From positions 62,001-126,000 of the forward strand of contig NZ_CP162005.1 of NCBI RefSeq assembly GCF_040822065.1: a stretch of 64,000 nucleotides of DNA, read 5' to 3'. Positions 16,096-24,149 of this stretch are shown piece by piece. This stretch comes from Pedobacter sp. WC2423. GTDB lineage: Bacteria > Bacteroidota > Bacteroidia > Sphingobacteriales > Sphingobacteriaceae. The notes beneath the pieces were generated by a model. That model searched no databases, had not been told where the DNA came from, and saw only the letters and a list, made by a program, of their open reading frames with translations. The position numbers and the translations under genes are program-made. Positions within the stretch are counted from its first letter, which is position 1, and the number at the start of each line of letters is the position of its first letter.

Positions 16096-18330
16096 ATGTC
16101 AGATTTAAAGAACATACAAACTATTTCCCTCCCGGTATTGGGTATGACCTGTGCGGGTTGTGCTTCTAGTGTACAGTCTATGATTGAGGCTCAGGATGGT
16201 GTTCAAAGTGCGGAAGTAAATTATGCTACACAACAGGTAAAGGTCAGTTATGAGCCTGGTAAAATTATGCCGGAGCAGTTTCAGTCAGCAGTACAGTCGG
16301 TGGGGTATGATTTGATTCTGGATACGCTGAACGGAAAGGAAAAGCAGCAGGAGGTACAGCAACAGAATTATAGTGCTTTGAAAAGAAAAACTATTCTGGC
16401 TGGAATACTCACTTTACCGGTAGTAATTATCGGGATGTTTTTGATGGATATCCCTTATGCGAATTATTATATGCTGGGTTTAACTACTCCGGTTTTGTTT
16501 GTGTTTGGAAAGAATTTTTTCATCAATGCTTACAGGCAGGCGCAGTATGGCAGAGCAAATATGGATAGCCTGGTTGCTTTGAGTACGGGTATTTCTTATC
16601 TTTTTAGTGTATTTAATACCTTCTTTGCTGATTTCTGGCATGCTAAAGGGATTCATCCTCATGTATATTATGAGGCTGCAGCTGTAGTTGTTGTTTTTAT
16701 TATGCTGGGTAAGCTTTTGGAAGAGAATGCGAAATCAAATACTTCGTCAGCAATTAAGAAGCTGATTGGGCTACAGCCAAAAACAGTAATATTGGTTACT
16801 GAGGATGGGGAACAGGAAATAGCGGTGTCGGCTGTTAAGGCCGGGGATCGGTTACTGGTGAGACCGGGTGATAAAATTCCGGTGGATGGTGTGCTGGATG
16901 AAGGTCATTCATATGTGGATGAAAGTATGATTAGCGGAGAGCCTGTGGCGGTATTGAAAGAGGCGGGTGCGCAGGTTTTTTCAGGGACGATCAATCAGAA
17001 AGGGAGCTTTAAATTCAGGGCGGAGAAAGTTGGTGGGGAAACTTTATTAGCTCAGATCATTAAATTGGTTCAGGATGCACAAGGATCGAAAGCGCCTGTT
17101 CAGAAATTGGTAGATAAGATTGCTGGTATATTTGTTCCGATAGTTCTTTTTATTGCGGTTTGTACTTTAGGAGTATGGTTGCTGTTTGGCGGGGAATATA
17201 AATTGAGCCAGGGGTTGATGGCTATGGTTACGGTATTGGTGATTGCTTGTCCTTGTGCTTTAGGACTGGCTACGCCAACGGCAATTATGGTCGGAATTGG
17301 TAAGGGAGCTGAGCATGGGATCCTGATTAAAGATGCGGAAGCACTGGAGTCGGGTTATAAAGTGGATACAGTCATTTTAGATAAAACGGGTACGATTACT
17401 GAAGGTAAACCTTTAGTTACAGGTATGGAATGGATTGATTATGAGGGTTCAGTTCAGGAGGAAATGCTGGGCATTTTCCTTGCAATGGAGCAGCATTCTG
17501 AACATCCGCTGGCCGAAGCTGTGGTGAGTTATGTCAAAGCAACGGGTGTCAGGGCAGCTTCAATTACTGGTTTTAAAAGTCTGACGGGAAAAGGAGTAGA
17601 AGCTGTTTTTAATGGCGAAACCTATTTTGCAGGAAGCCATAAAATTTTGACTGAAGCACATGGAGAACTGCCGGGAAAAATAAAGAAAATCGTTCATCAG
17701 TTTCAGCAGGAAGCTAAAACTGTGATCTTTTTTACCAGTGCCAGGCAAGTGCTTGCCGTAGTTGCTATTGCCGATCAGATTAAAGCGGGCTCAAAGCAGG
17801 CCGTAGAAGGCCTGCAGGCGCAAGGGATAACAGTTTATATGCTAACGGGAGATAATGCCTTTACAGCGGCTGCAATTGCGAAACAGACAGGTATTTTAAA
17901 CTATAAGGCAGACGTACTTCCGTCAGAGAAGGCGGATTTTGTCAAAAGCTTGCAGCAGGAAGGTAAAATTGTTGCGATGATAGGTGATGGAATTAATGAC
18001 AGCCAGGCGCTGGCTCAGTCTGATCTTTCGATTGCAATGGGCAGGGGATCTGATATTGCTATTGATGTAGCAAAGCTGACTTTGATCTCGTCTGATTTAA
18101 GACAGGTTTCTAAAGCACTGAAACTATCGAAGGCTACGGTGAGAACAATACGTCAGAATTTATTCTGGGCGTTTATATACAACCTGATTGGGATTCCTCT
18201 GGCTGCGGGGATATTATATCCGTTGAATGGTTTCCTGCTGAATCCGATGCTCGCAGGAGCAGCAATGGCATTAAGTTCAGTCTCTGTAGTAGGTAACAGC
18301 CTCAGGTTGAAATTAACTAAATTAAACTAA
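16096..18330 (+). CDS. copA: Copper-translocating P1B-type ATPase
   Basis: 744 residues from ATG 16096. One N-terminal HMA domain (GMTCAGC, Cys19 and Cys22), then the P-type core: eight expected membrane helices, SGEPVAVL in the actuator domain, the CPC transmembrane metal site (ACPCALGLATPTA), DKTGTITEG phosphorylation site, the HP dipeptide in EQHSEHPLAEAV and the hinge GDGINDSQAL. These mark a Cu(I) exporter (P1B-1). It pumps cytosolic copper outward using ATP. A TTG at 16075 also opens the frame but overlaps the promoter element, so ATG 16096 is preferred. Followed at 52 nt by the chaperone gene. Confidence 0.95.
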   Translation: MSDLKNIQTISLPVLGMTCAGCASSVQSMIEAQDGVQSAEVNYATQQVKVSYEPGKIMPEQFQSAVQSVGYDLILDTLNGKEKQQEVQQQNYSALKRKTILAGILTLPVVIIGMFLMDIPYANYYMLGLTTPVLFVFGKNFFINAYRQAQYGRANMDSLVALSTGISYLFSVFNTFFADFWHAKGIHPHVYYEAAAVVVVFIMLGKLLEENAKSNTSSAIKKLIGLQPKTVILVTEDGEQEIAVSAVKAGDRLLVRPGDKIPVDGVLDEGHSYVDESMISGEPVAVLKEAGAQVFSGTINQKGSFKFRAEKVGGETLLAQIIKLVQDAQGSKAPVQKLVDKIAGIFVPIVLFIAVCTLGVWLLFGGEYKLSQGLMAMVTVLVIACPCALGLATPTAIMVGIGKGAEHGILIKDAEALESGYKVDTVILDKTGTITEGKPLVTGMEWIDYEGSVQEEMLGIFLAMEQHSEHPLAEAVVSYVKATGVRAASITGFKSLTGKGVEAVFNGETYFAGSHKILTEAHGELPGKIKKIVHQFQQEAKTVIFFTSARQVLAVVAIADQIKAGSKQAVEGLQAQGITVYMLTGDNAFTAAAIAKQTGILNYKADVLPSEKADFVKSLQQEGKIVAMIGDGINDSQALAQSDLSIAMGRGSDIAIDVAKLTLISSDLRQVSKALKLSKATVRTIRQNLFWAFIYNLIGIPLAAGILYPLNGFLLNPMLAGAAMALSSVSVVGNSLRLKLTKLN

Positions 18331-18382
18331 TTTTAAAACACGATGCCCTGATGAACAGATGGGCGCAATAAAAACACATATT

Positions 18383-18595
18383 ATGGAAACTCTGAAATTT
18401 AAAACGAATATTAAATGCGGTGGATGTATCGCTACGGTAACTCCTCATTTAAACGCAATGAATGGTCTTGAACAATGGAACGTGGATACTGAGGTAGCTG
18501 ATAAAGTTCTGACGGTAACTGGTGATGCTGATAATCTGCAACAGGCAATAGAAGAGACTTTAAAAAAGGCGGGCTTCCACGGGGAGTTAATCTGA
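18383..18595 (+). CDS. CopZ-like copper chaperone (HMA domain)
   Basis: 70 residues from ATG 18383, a single HMA ferredoxin-like fold with the metal site KCGGC (Cys12, Cys15) and the alternating beta-alpha-beta pattern ending in KAGFHGELI. Such proteins carry Cu(I) to CopA. It sits between copA and the regulator gene; the regulator starts two bases after its stop. An upstream in-frame ATG at 18359 would add MGAIKTHI and is less likely for this family. Confidence 0.85.
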   Translation: METLKFKTNIKCGGCIATVTPHLNAMNGLEQWNVDTEVADKVLTVTGDADNLQQAIEETLKKAGFHGELI

Positions 18596-18596
18596 T

Positions 18597-19163
18597 ATGC
18601 AGCTGCATGTTAAAAATATGGTTTGCGACCGGTGCATTCTGATCGTCAGGCAGCAGCTGGAAAATCTTGGCTTCTCTGTGAATGAGATTTCATTGGGGAG
18701 AGTTACTGTTTCGCCGGAACCTGATCCGGCGAAATTACAGGATATCTCAGCTGCCTTCCAGGTACTGGGTTTCGAGCTGATCGACAAAGATAAAGACCAG
18801 CTTGTAGAGCAGGTGAAGACACAGGTGATCGAACTGGTTCATTATTCAAACCTATTCGAATTGAAGCAGAGTTTGATGAGCATAATTGCAGAGAAATTAA
18901 GCAAGGAATATGCTTATCTCAGCAGGTTGTTTTCTGATGTGGAAGGGATCACGATTGAGAAATATATCATTCAGCAAAAGGTAGCCAGAGTAAAGGAATT
19001 GCTGGAGTATGGAGAACTCAATCTGAATGAGATTGCCTACCAGATGGGCTATAGCAGCAGTGCACATTTGTCTACACAATTCAAGGCCATAACCGGAGTT
19101 ACACCGAGTAAATATAAGGCTCAGCCGGGTGGTGACCGGAAACCTCTGGATCAAATCAACTAA
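18597..19163 (+). CDS. AraC-family regulator with an N-terminal HMA-like domain
   Basis: 188 residues. Residues 1-65 have an HMA-like beta-alpha-beta layout with CxxC at Cys10-Cys13 (MVCDRCILIVRQQL). After a linker, residues ~95-180 form an AraC-type double helix-turn-helix: LSKEYAYLSRLF in the first, then LNEIAYQMGYSSSAHLSTQF and GVTPSKYK in the second. Fusion of a copper-chaperone-like domain to AraC next to copA and a CopZ-like gene suggests a Cu(I)-sensing regulator of this operon. DNA binding is certain at family level; the sensed ligand is inferred. Confidence 0.85.
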   Translation: MQLHVKNMVCDRCILIVRQQLENLGFSVNEISLGRVTVSPEPDPAKLQDISAAFQVLGFELIDKDKDQLVEQVKTQVIELVHYSNLFELKQSLMSIIAEKLSKEYAYLSRLFSDVEGITIEKYIIQQKVARVKELLEYGELNLNEIAYQMGYSSSAHLSTQFKAITGVTPSKYKAQPGGDRKPLDQIN

Positions 19164-19251
19164 TCTTATGATTTTAGTTAATGCTTAATCTTTAGATTAT
19201 TTGATTTGTTTTAAGTTTTGATTATTAATATTTTATGGATATATAATATTG

Positions 19252-20541
19252 CTATTCGAAAGAAGTTTCGAACCTTTCAAAGCATTTTCTTTCCAGATTT
19301 TCCCGGTGATCCGGATGGGCAAGCTCAATTAATGCCTTCGCACGCTGCTTTAAACTTTTACCGAAAAGGTTTACTTTTCCATACTCAGTAACCACCCAAT
19401 GTACATGTCCGCGGGTGGTTACTACACCCGCTCCTTCTTTTAAAAATGGTACAATTCTGGAGATACCTTTTGAGGTAATTGATGGTAGTGCAATGATCGG
19501 CTTTCCTCCCGGAGACAGAGATGCACCATGAATAAAATCCATCTGTCCGCCAATGCCGGAATACTGAAAAGTTCCCATGGAGTCGGCGCAAATCTGACCT
19601 GTTAAATCCAGTTCAATTGCAGAGTTTATAGCAGTGACTTTTGGGTTTTGACGAATCACGCTCGTGTCATTTGCATAGGAAATATCCATCACTCTTATGC
19701 TCGGATTATCGTTCACAAAATCATAAAGTTTACGTGTTCCAATCATAAATGACGTGATCGATTTACCACGGTTAATCTTGTTCATACTGTTATTGATGAT
19801 CCCGTTTTGTATGAGTGGGATCACTCCGTCTGACAACATTTCTGTATGCAAACCGAGGTTTTTGTGGTTACCTAAATTCTTTAAAACCTGGTCGGGGATA
19901 CCTCCTATTCCGAGTTGAAGGGTTGCGCCATCTTCCACTAAAGAAGCGATATGCTGACCAATGGTGACCATAGCACTGCTCACTTTTGCTGAATAATCTA
20001 CTTCTGGTAATACCGATTCATGCCATACAAAAGTGTTTATTTTACTGCTGTGCAGATAGCCGTCACCATGTGTTCGCGGCATGTTTGGATTAACCTGTGC
20101 AATGACATGTTTTGCAGTATCTACAGCTGCCCTTGCGATATCTACAGAAGTTCCTAAAGAACAATAACCATGTACATCAGGCGGAGAAACCTGTACTATA
20201 GCTACATCAAGGGGTAGAAAACCTTCCCTGAAGAGCTTTGGAATCTGACTTAAAAAGACAGGAACATAATCGCCATTGATACTATTGACAACAGAACGGG
20301 TATTTGCTGAAGTAAATAAGGAATTGAAAAAGAAGCTTCCGCGCCATTCAGGGTTGTTGAAATCCACATCGCCCAGGGTTGAGATACTAACCAATTCTAC
20401 ATTTTTGAGCTCTGCATGCCGTTGTTGGAGGGCTTTAATCAATAATACCGGGGTTGCTGCACTTCCATGAAGGAATACGCGCTGTCCGGATTGAATGTAT
20501 TTTACGGCATCCGCTGCGCTACTATATTTTGGTTGACTCAT
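19252..20541 (-). CDS. Acetyl-CoA hydrolase/transferase family CoA-transferase
   Basis: 429 residues, the usual length for the Cat2/AbfB (4-hydroxybutyrate or acetate CoA-transferase) branch. Seen: GIGGIPDQVLKNLG with HTEMLSDGVIPLI, where the Glu of HTEM matches the residue that forms the covalent CoA thioester, and the C-terminal GGQMDFIHGASLSPGGKPI segment. The enzyme moves CoA between acyl-CoA and a free acid such as acetate; substrate cannot be told from sequence. It is a single gene, divergent from the ergothioneine-type operon. Confidence 0.88.
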   Translation of the reverse strand: MSQPKYSSAADAVKYIQSGQRVFLHGSAATPVLLIKALQQRHAELKNVELVSISTLGDVDFNNPEWRGSFFFNSLFTSANTRSVVNSINGDYVPVFLSQIPKLFREGFLPLDVAIVQVSPPDVHGYCSLGTSVDIARAAVDTAKHVIAQVNPNMPRTHGDGYLHSSKINTFVWHESVLPEVDYSAKVSSAMVTIGQHIASLVEDGATLQLGIGGIPDQVLKNLGNHKNLGLHTEMLSDGVIPLIQNGIINNSMNKINRGKSITSFMIGTRKLYDFVNDNPSIRVMDISYANDTSVIRQNPKVTAINSAIELDLTGQICADSMGTFQYSGIGGQMDFIHGASLSPGGKPIIALPSITSKGISRIVPFLKEGAGVVTTRGHVHWVVTEYGKVNLFGKSLKQRAKALIELAHPDHRENLERKCFERFETSFE

Positions 20542-20693
20542 AAACTGTTCTATTTAACTGCAATTAGAACAAATAAGCTGGGATAATGTGTGATCCTGAT
20601 CAAAATCCGGCATGATGTAGGTTAGGTTTAAAGGTTTTTCATTACCTTTTGCCGATATAAAATATTGTTAACAGAGATCAATTTCATAAAAGA

Positions 20694-21863
20694 ATGGACT
20701 TAAACACAATCAGAAAAGAAACCAGAGGTTGTACAGATAAAATTTTCCTGAACAGTGCAGGCTCTTCCTTAGTGCCCGATACCGTATTTAATCAAATGAT
20801 AGCTAGTCTGACTGAAGAAGCTCAGATTGGAGGATATGCACTTGCTTATCTAAACCAGCAGGGGGTAGATGAATTCTATACAGAAACTGCTAAGCTGCTC
20901 AACTGTGCTGCTGACAATATATCCTTTCAGAATAGTGCTACAGATGCTTATGCAAAGGCGATTTCCTCTATTGACTTTAAAGCCGGAGATGTTATTCTGA
21001 CCACAGATGATGATTATATCTCCAATCAAATCTCTTTTCTTTCTTTAAAGAAACGCTTCGGAATTGACATCATCAGAGGCAGTAATCTGGCTAATGGAGA
21101 TCTTGATTTAGTAGCATTTGAGGAACTGGTTAAGCAACATCAGCCTAAATTAGTAGCACTAACTCATATTCCAACCAGCTCAGGACTTGTGCAGGCAGCT
21201 GAAGAAGTAGGGGCGATTTGCCGGAAATATCACTGCTGGTACCTGGTTGATGCTTGTCAGTCGGTAGGGCAATTGGTAGTAGATGTGCAAGCAATCGGAT
21301 GTGATTTTCTGGCAGCTACAGGCAGAAAGTTTCTGCGCGGACCACGTGGTACGGGGTTTCTTTATGTGTCTGACCGGGCGCTTGAAGCAGGTTTAGCTCC
21401 GCTTATCATTGATATGATTGGTGCGGAATGGACTTCAGTAAATGATTATACTTTACAGCCGGCCGCTAAGCGTTTCGAGTTTTGGGAGTCTTCCATTGCA
21501 AGCAGGTTAGCACTTAAAGAAGCAGTGAAATATGCCAATCAGGTTGGAATGGCAAATATTGAAAAGTACAATACAGGTTTAATGGCTCAGTTCAGAAGCC
21601 AATTGAAACAAGTAAAAGGGTTGAATTTGCAAGATTGGGGATCAAGAGTCAGCAATATTCTGACTTTTACCATGGAACACCATACCACAGAAGAAATTGC
21701 AGAACACCTTCGTGCGCATGATGTTTATTTCTCTATTGCCTCTATAGGCTCTGCAATGATCGATTTTCCGAAGAAAAACATAGAAAGTGCAATCCGTCTT
21801 TCGCCTCATTATTTCAATACTGCTGAAGAATTGGAAAAAGTTGTCGCCATTTTGGATTTTTAA
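20694..21863 (+). CDS. Class V PLP-dependent enzyme, EgtE-like
   Basis: 389 residues with the fold-type I pattern: LNSAGSSLVP start, LVDACQSVGQ (Asp contacting the PLP nitrogen) and ATGRKFLRGPRGTGFLY with the Schiff-base Lys. EgtE is a class V PLP C-S lyase that cleaves the hercynylcysteine sulfoxide made by EgtB to release ergothioneine. This gene is the first of six tightly packed genes that include egtB and egtD, so an EgtE role is the natural reading. The alternative, a cysteine desulfurase or kynureninase-like enzyme, is less favoured by context. Gap to the next gene 14 nt. Confidence 0.75.
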   Translation: MDLNTIRKETRGCTDKIFLNSAGSSLVPDTVFNQMIASLTEEAQIGGYALAYLNQQGVDEFYTETAKLLNCAADNISFQNSATDAYAKAISSIDFKAGDVILTTDDDYISNQISFLSLKKRFGIDIIRGSNLANGDLDLVAFEELVKQHQPKLVALTHIPTSSGLVQAAEEVGAICRKYHCWYLVDACQSVGQLVVDVQAIGCDFLAATGRKFLRGPRGTGFLYVSDRALEAGLAPLIIDMIGAEWTSVNDYTLQPAAKRFEFWESSIASRLALKEAVKYANQVGMANIEKYNTGLMAQFRSQLKQVKGLNLQDWGSRVSNILTFTMEHHTTEEIAEHLRAHDVYFSIASIGSAMIDFPKKNIESAIRLSPHYFNTAEELEKVVAILDF

Positions 21864-21877
21864 TTGTTATTCGTTTA

Positions 21878-23260
21878 ATGAAGGAATTTGACGCAATAGT
21901 AATCGGTGCAGGTCAGGCTGGCGTGCCCCTGGCTAAGAAATTAGCAAATGCAGGCTGGAAAACTGCATTGATAGAAAAAAGAATGGTTGGTGGTACTTGT
22001 ATCAATGACGGTTGTACGCCTACTAAAGCTATGGTCGCTTCTGCCAGGCTGGCTTATCAGGCTGGCAGAAGTAAAGACCTGGGGATCGATATACCTGCTT
22101 ATGAGATAGATTTCAAGGCAATTATGGCCCGTAAAGCAGCTATTGTGACCCAATTCCGTGAAGGTTCAATTGCCGGAATCGAAAAGACGAAGAACCTGAC
22201 CCTGATTTATGGAGAGGCTAAGTTTCAGGATGACCATACTGTATATGTGAATCAAAGAGATGGCAATTTTGAAAATTATACTGCTAAACATATTTTTATC
22301 AATACAGGGGCGAGTCCGCGGATACCAGATATAGAAGGTGTTAAAGCCATTAAATACCTCACTTCAACCACTATTCTTGAACTTAAAGAAGTTCCTGAAC
22401 ATCTGCTGATTGTTGGGGGAGGTTATATTGGGCTGGAATTCGGGCAGATGTTTAAGCGTTTTGGTTCCAGAATTACTATTATGGAACAAGGTGCACAGCT
22501 GATGCCAAAAGAAGATAATGACGTTTGTGAAGTCATGAGCGAGATCTTCAAAGAAGAAGGAATGGAGGTTTTAACAGAAGCCAAAGTCGTGAAATTTGAA
22601 ACACTAGCGAATGATAAAATTAAAGCTACTCTGGATTTAAAAGGCGAAAAAACGACCATTACCTGTTCACATGTACTGCTTGCATCAGGCAGAGCACCTC
22701 AAACAACAGCTTTAGGACTGGAAAATACGAGTGTAGAATGTGATCCGCACGGATTTATTAAGGTGAATGAATTTCTGGAAACTAAAGCGCCAAATATATA
22801 TGCTTTAGGAGATGTAAAAGGTGGTCCTGCATTTACACATATTTCATATAATGATTATATTGTAGTCACCAAAAATCTTTTGGAAGGACTCAAAATGAGT
22901 ATTAAAGACCGTATGATACCCTATTGTATGTTTACTGATCCTCAATTAGGCCGTATTGGTATAACTGAAACACAGGCGGCCGCACAGGGAATCGATTACC
23001 TGGTTGCTAAAATTCCAATGCGGAATGTAGCCAGGGCGATTGAAAATGCCGAAACCAGAGGTTTTATGAAAGCTGTGGTTGATCAAAAGACCAAACAAAT
23101 ACTTGGGGCAACTATCATTGGTGAACAAGGGGGTGAGATTATGTCCATTTTGCAAATGGCGATGATGGGAAAGATCACTTATGAGGAGATCAGATTTACC
23201 ATTTTTGCACATCCTTTATATGCTGAATCTCTGAATAACTTATTTATGTCAATCGCCTAA
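21878..23260 (+). CDS. Pyridine nucleotide-disulfide oxidoreductase (mercuric/glutathione reductase-like)
   Basis: 460 residues with FAD-binding GAGQAGVPLA, redox disulfide GGTCINDGCTPTKAMV (Cys41, Cys46), NAD(P)H-binding VGGGYIGLEF, second FAD motif YALGDVKGGP and C-terminal HPLYAESL (His-Glu pair). It lacks the N-terminal HMA domain and C-terminal Cys pair of mercuric reductases. Such enzymes reduce low-molecular disulfides; inside an ergothioneine-type operon a reductase for oxidised ergothioneine or a mixed disulfide is a reasonable guess, not shown by the sequence. Stop is followed directly by the ABC ATPase start. Confidence 0.85.
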   Translation: MKEFDAIVIGAGQAGVPLAKKLANAGWKTALIEKRMVGGTCINDGCTPTKAMVASARLAYQAGRSKDLGIDIPAYEIDFKAIMARKAAIVTQFREGSIAGIEKTKNLTLIYGEAKFQDDHTVYVNQRDGNFENYTAKHIFINTGASPRIPDIEGVKAIKYLTSTTILELKEVPEHLLIVGGGYIGLEFGQMFKRFGSRITIMEQGAQLMPKEDNDVCEVMSEIFKEEGMEVLTEAKVVKFETLANDKIKATLDLKGEKTTITCSHVLLASGRAPQTTALGLENTSVECDPHGFIKVNEFLETKAPNIYALGDVKGGPAFTHISYNDYIVVTKNLLEGLKMSIKDRMIPYCMFTDPQLGRIGITETQAAAQGIDYLVAKIPMRNVARAIENAETRGFMKAVVDQKTKQILGATIIGEQGGEIMSILQMAMMGKITYEEIRFTIFAHPLYAESLNNLFMSIA

Positions 23261-24148
23261 ATGATTAAAGCAGAAAACCTGGTCAGAAAATTTGGTACTT
23301 CAATAGCCGTTGATAATATCAGCTTTGAGGTGAAAAAAGGTGAAAACCTGATTTTATTGGGCACAAGCGGCTGCGGTAAAACAACTACATTACGTATGAT
23401 CAACAGGTTGATTTCACCAGATTCGGGAACTGTTTTTCTGGACGGAGTTGATATCAGTACCCGTCAGCCAGAGGAATTAAGGCGTGGTATAGGTTATGTA
23501 TTACAAAATCATGGTCTTTTTCCGCATTATACAGTCGCTGAAAATATAGCTATTGTTCCACGATTGCTGAGATGGAGAAATGAGGACATTCGTAAAAGGG
23601 CAGAAGAACTCTTTCATAAACTAAATCTTGATCCTGCCCTGGCTGATAAATATCCGGCAGCTTTAAGTGGGGGACAGCAACAGCGGGTTGGTTTAGCCAG
23701 GTCACTCATGGTTAACCCTCCGGTGCTATTAATGGATGAACCTTTTGGTGCATTAGATAATTTAACAAGAATTAGTATCCGTAAAGAGTTTAAAGCTTTG
23801 GATGAACTGGTTAAAAAGACAGTGGTTATGGTTACGCATGATGTACAGGAGGCTTTTGAAATGGGAGACCGTATTTGCCTGATGGACAGAGGTGAGATTA
23901 AACAAATCGGAACACCAGAAGATTTACTTTTTCATCCTGCAAATGACTTTGTAGCTGATTTCTTTAAAGAGCAGCGGTTACAACTGGAATTGAAATCTGT
24001 GTTGATTGCTGAATTATTGCCAGGTTATTCAGACCAGGAGGTTACTGTTTGGGAAAAAATGGAGCAATTACTTCAGAAGGACAGTAAAGATGATGCAGTA
24101 AATATGGAAGACCTGATGCGTGCTTTTTCAGCTTATAAAAAACAATAA
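23261..24148 (+). CDS. OpuC/EgtV-type ABC transporter ATPase
   Basis: 295 residues. Walker A GTSGCGKTTTL, Q-loop LQNHGLFPHYT, signature LSGGQQQRVGLA, Walker B VLLMDEPFGALDN and switch His in VTHDVQEA are all intact. It belongs to the quaternary-amine (OpuCA/ProV) branch but has a short C-terminal tail in place of the tandem CBS domains, as reported for the EgtV ATPase of ergothioneine importers. It starts immediately after the reductase stop and one base ahead of the permease gene, so it surely powers that permease. Confidence 0.9.
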   Translation: MIKAENLVRKFGTSIAVDNISFEVKKGENLILLGTSGCGKTTTLRMINRLISPDSGTVFLDGVDISTRQPEELRRGIGYVLQNHGLFPHYTVAENIAIVPRLLRWRNEDIRKRAEELFHKLNLDPALADKYPAALSGGQQQRVGLARSLMVNPPVLLMDEPFGALDNLTRISIRKEFKALDELVKKTVVMVTHDVQEAFEMGDRICLMDRGEIKQIGTPEDLLFHPANDFVADFFKEQRLQLELKSVLIAELLPGYSDQEVTVWEKMEQLLQKDSKDDAVNMEDLMRAFSAYKKQ

Positions 24149-24149
24149 T

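Noticed and set aside
21878..23260. Annotation as mercuric reductase, together with the MerC-like gene at 58605-58997, as a mercury-resistance system
   Set aside because: The reductase lacks the HMA domain and C-terminal Cys pair, the two genes are 35 kb apart and no merR, merT or merP is present.
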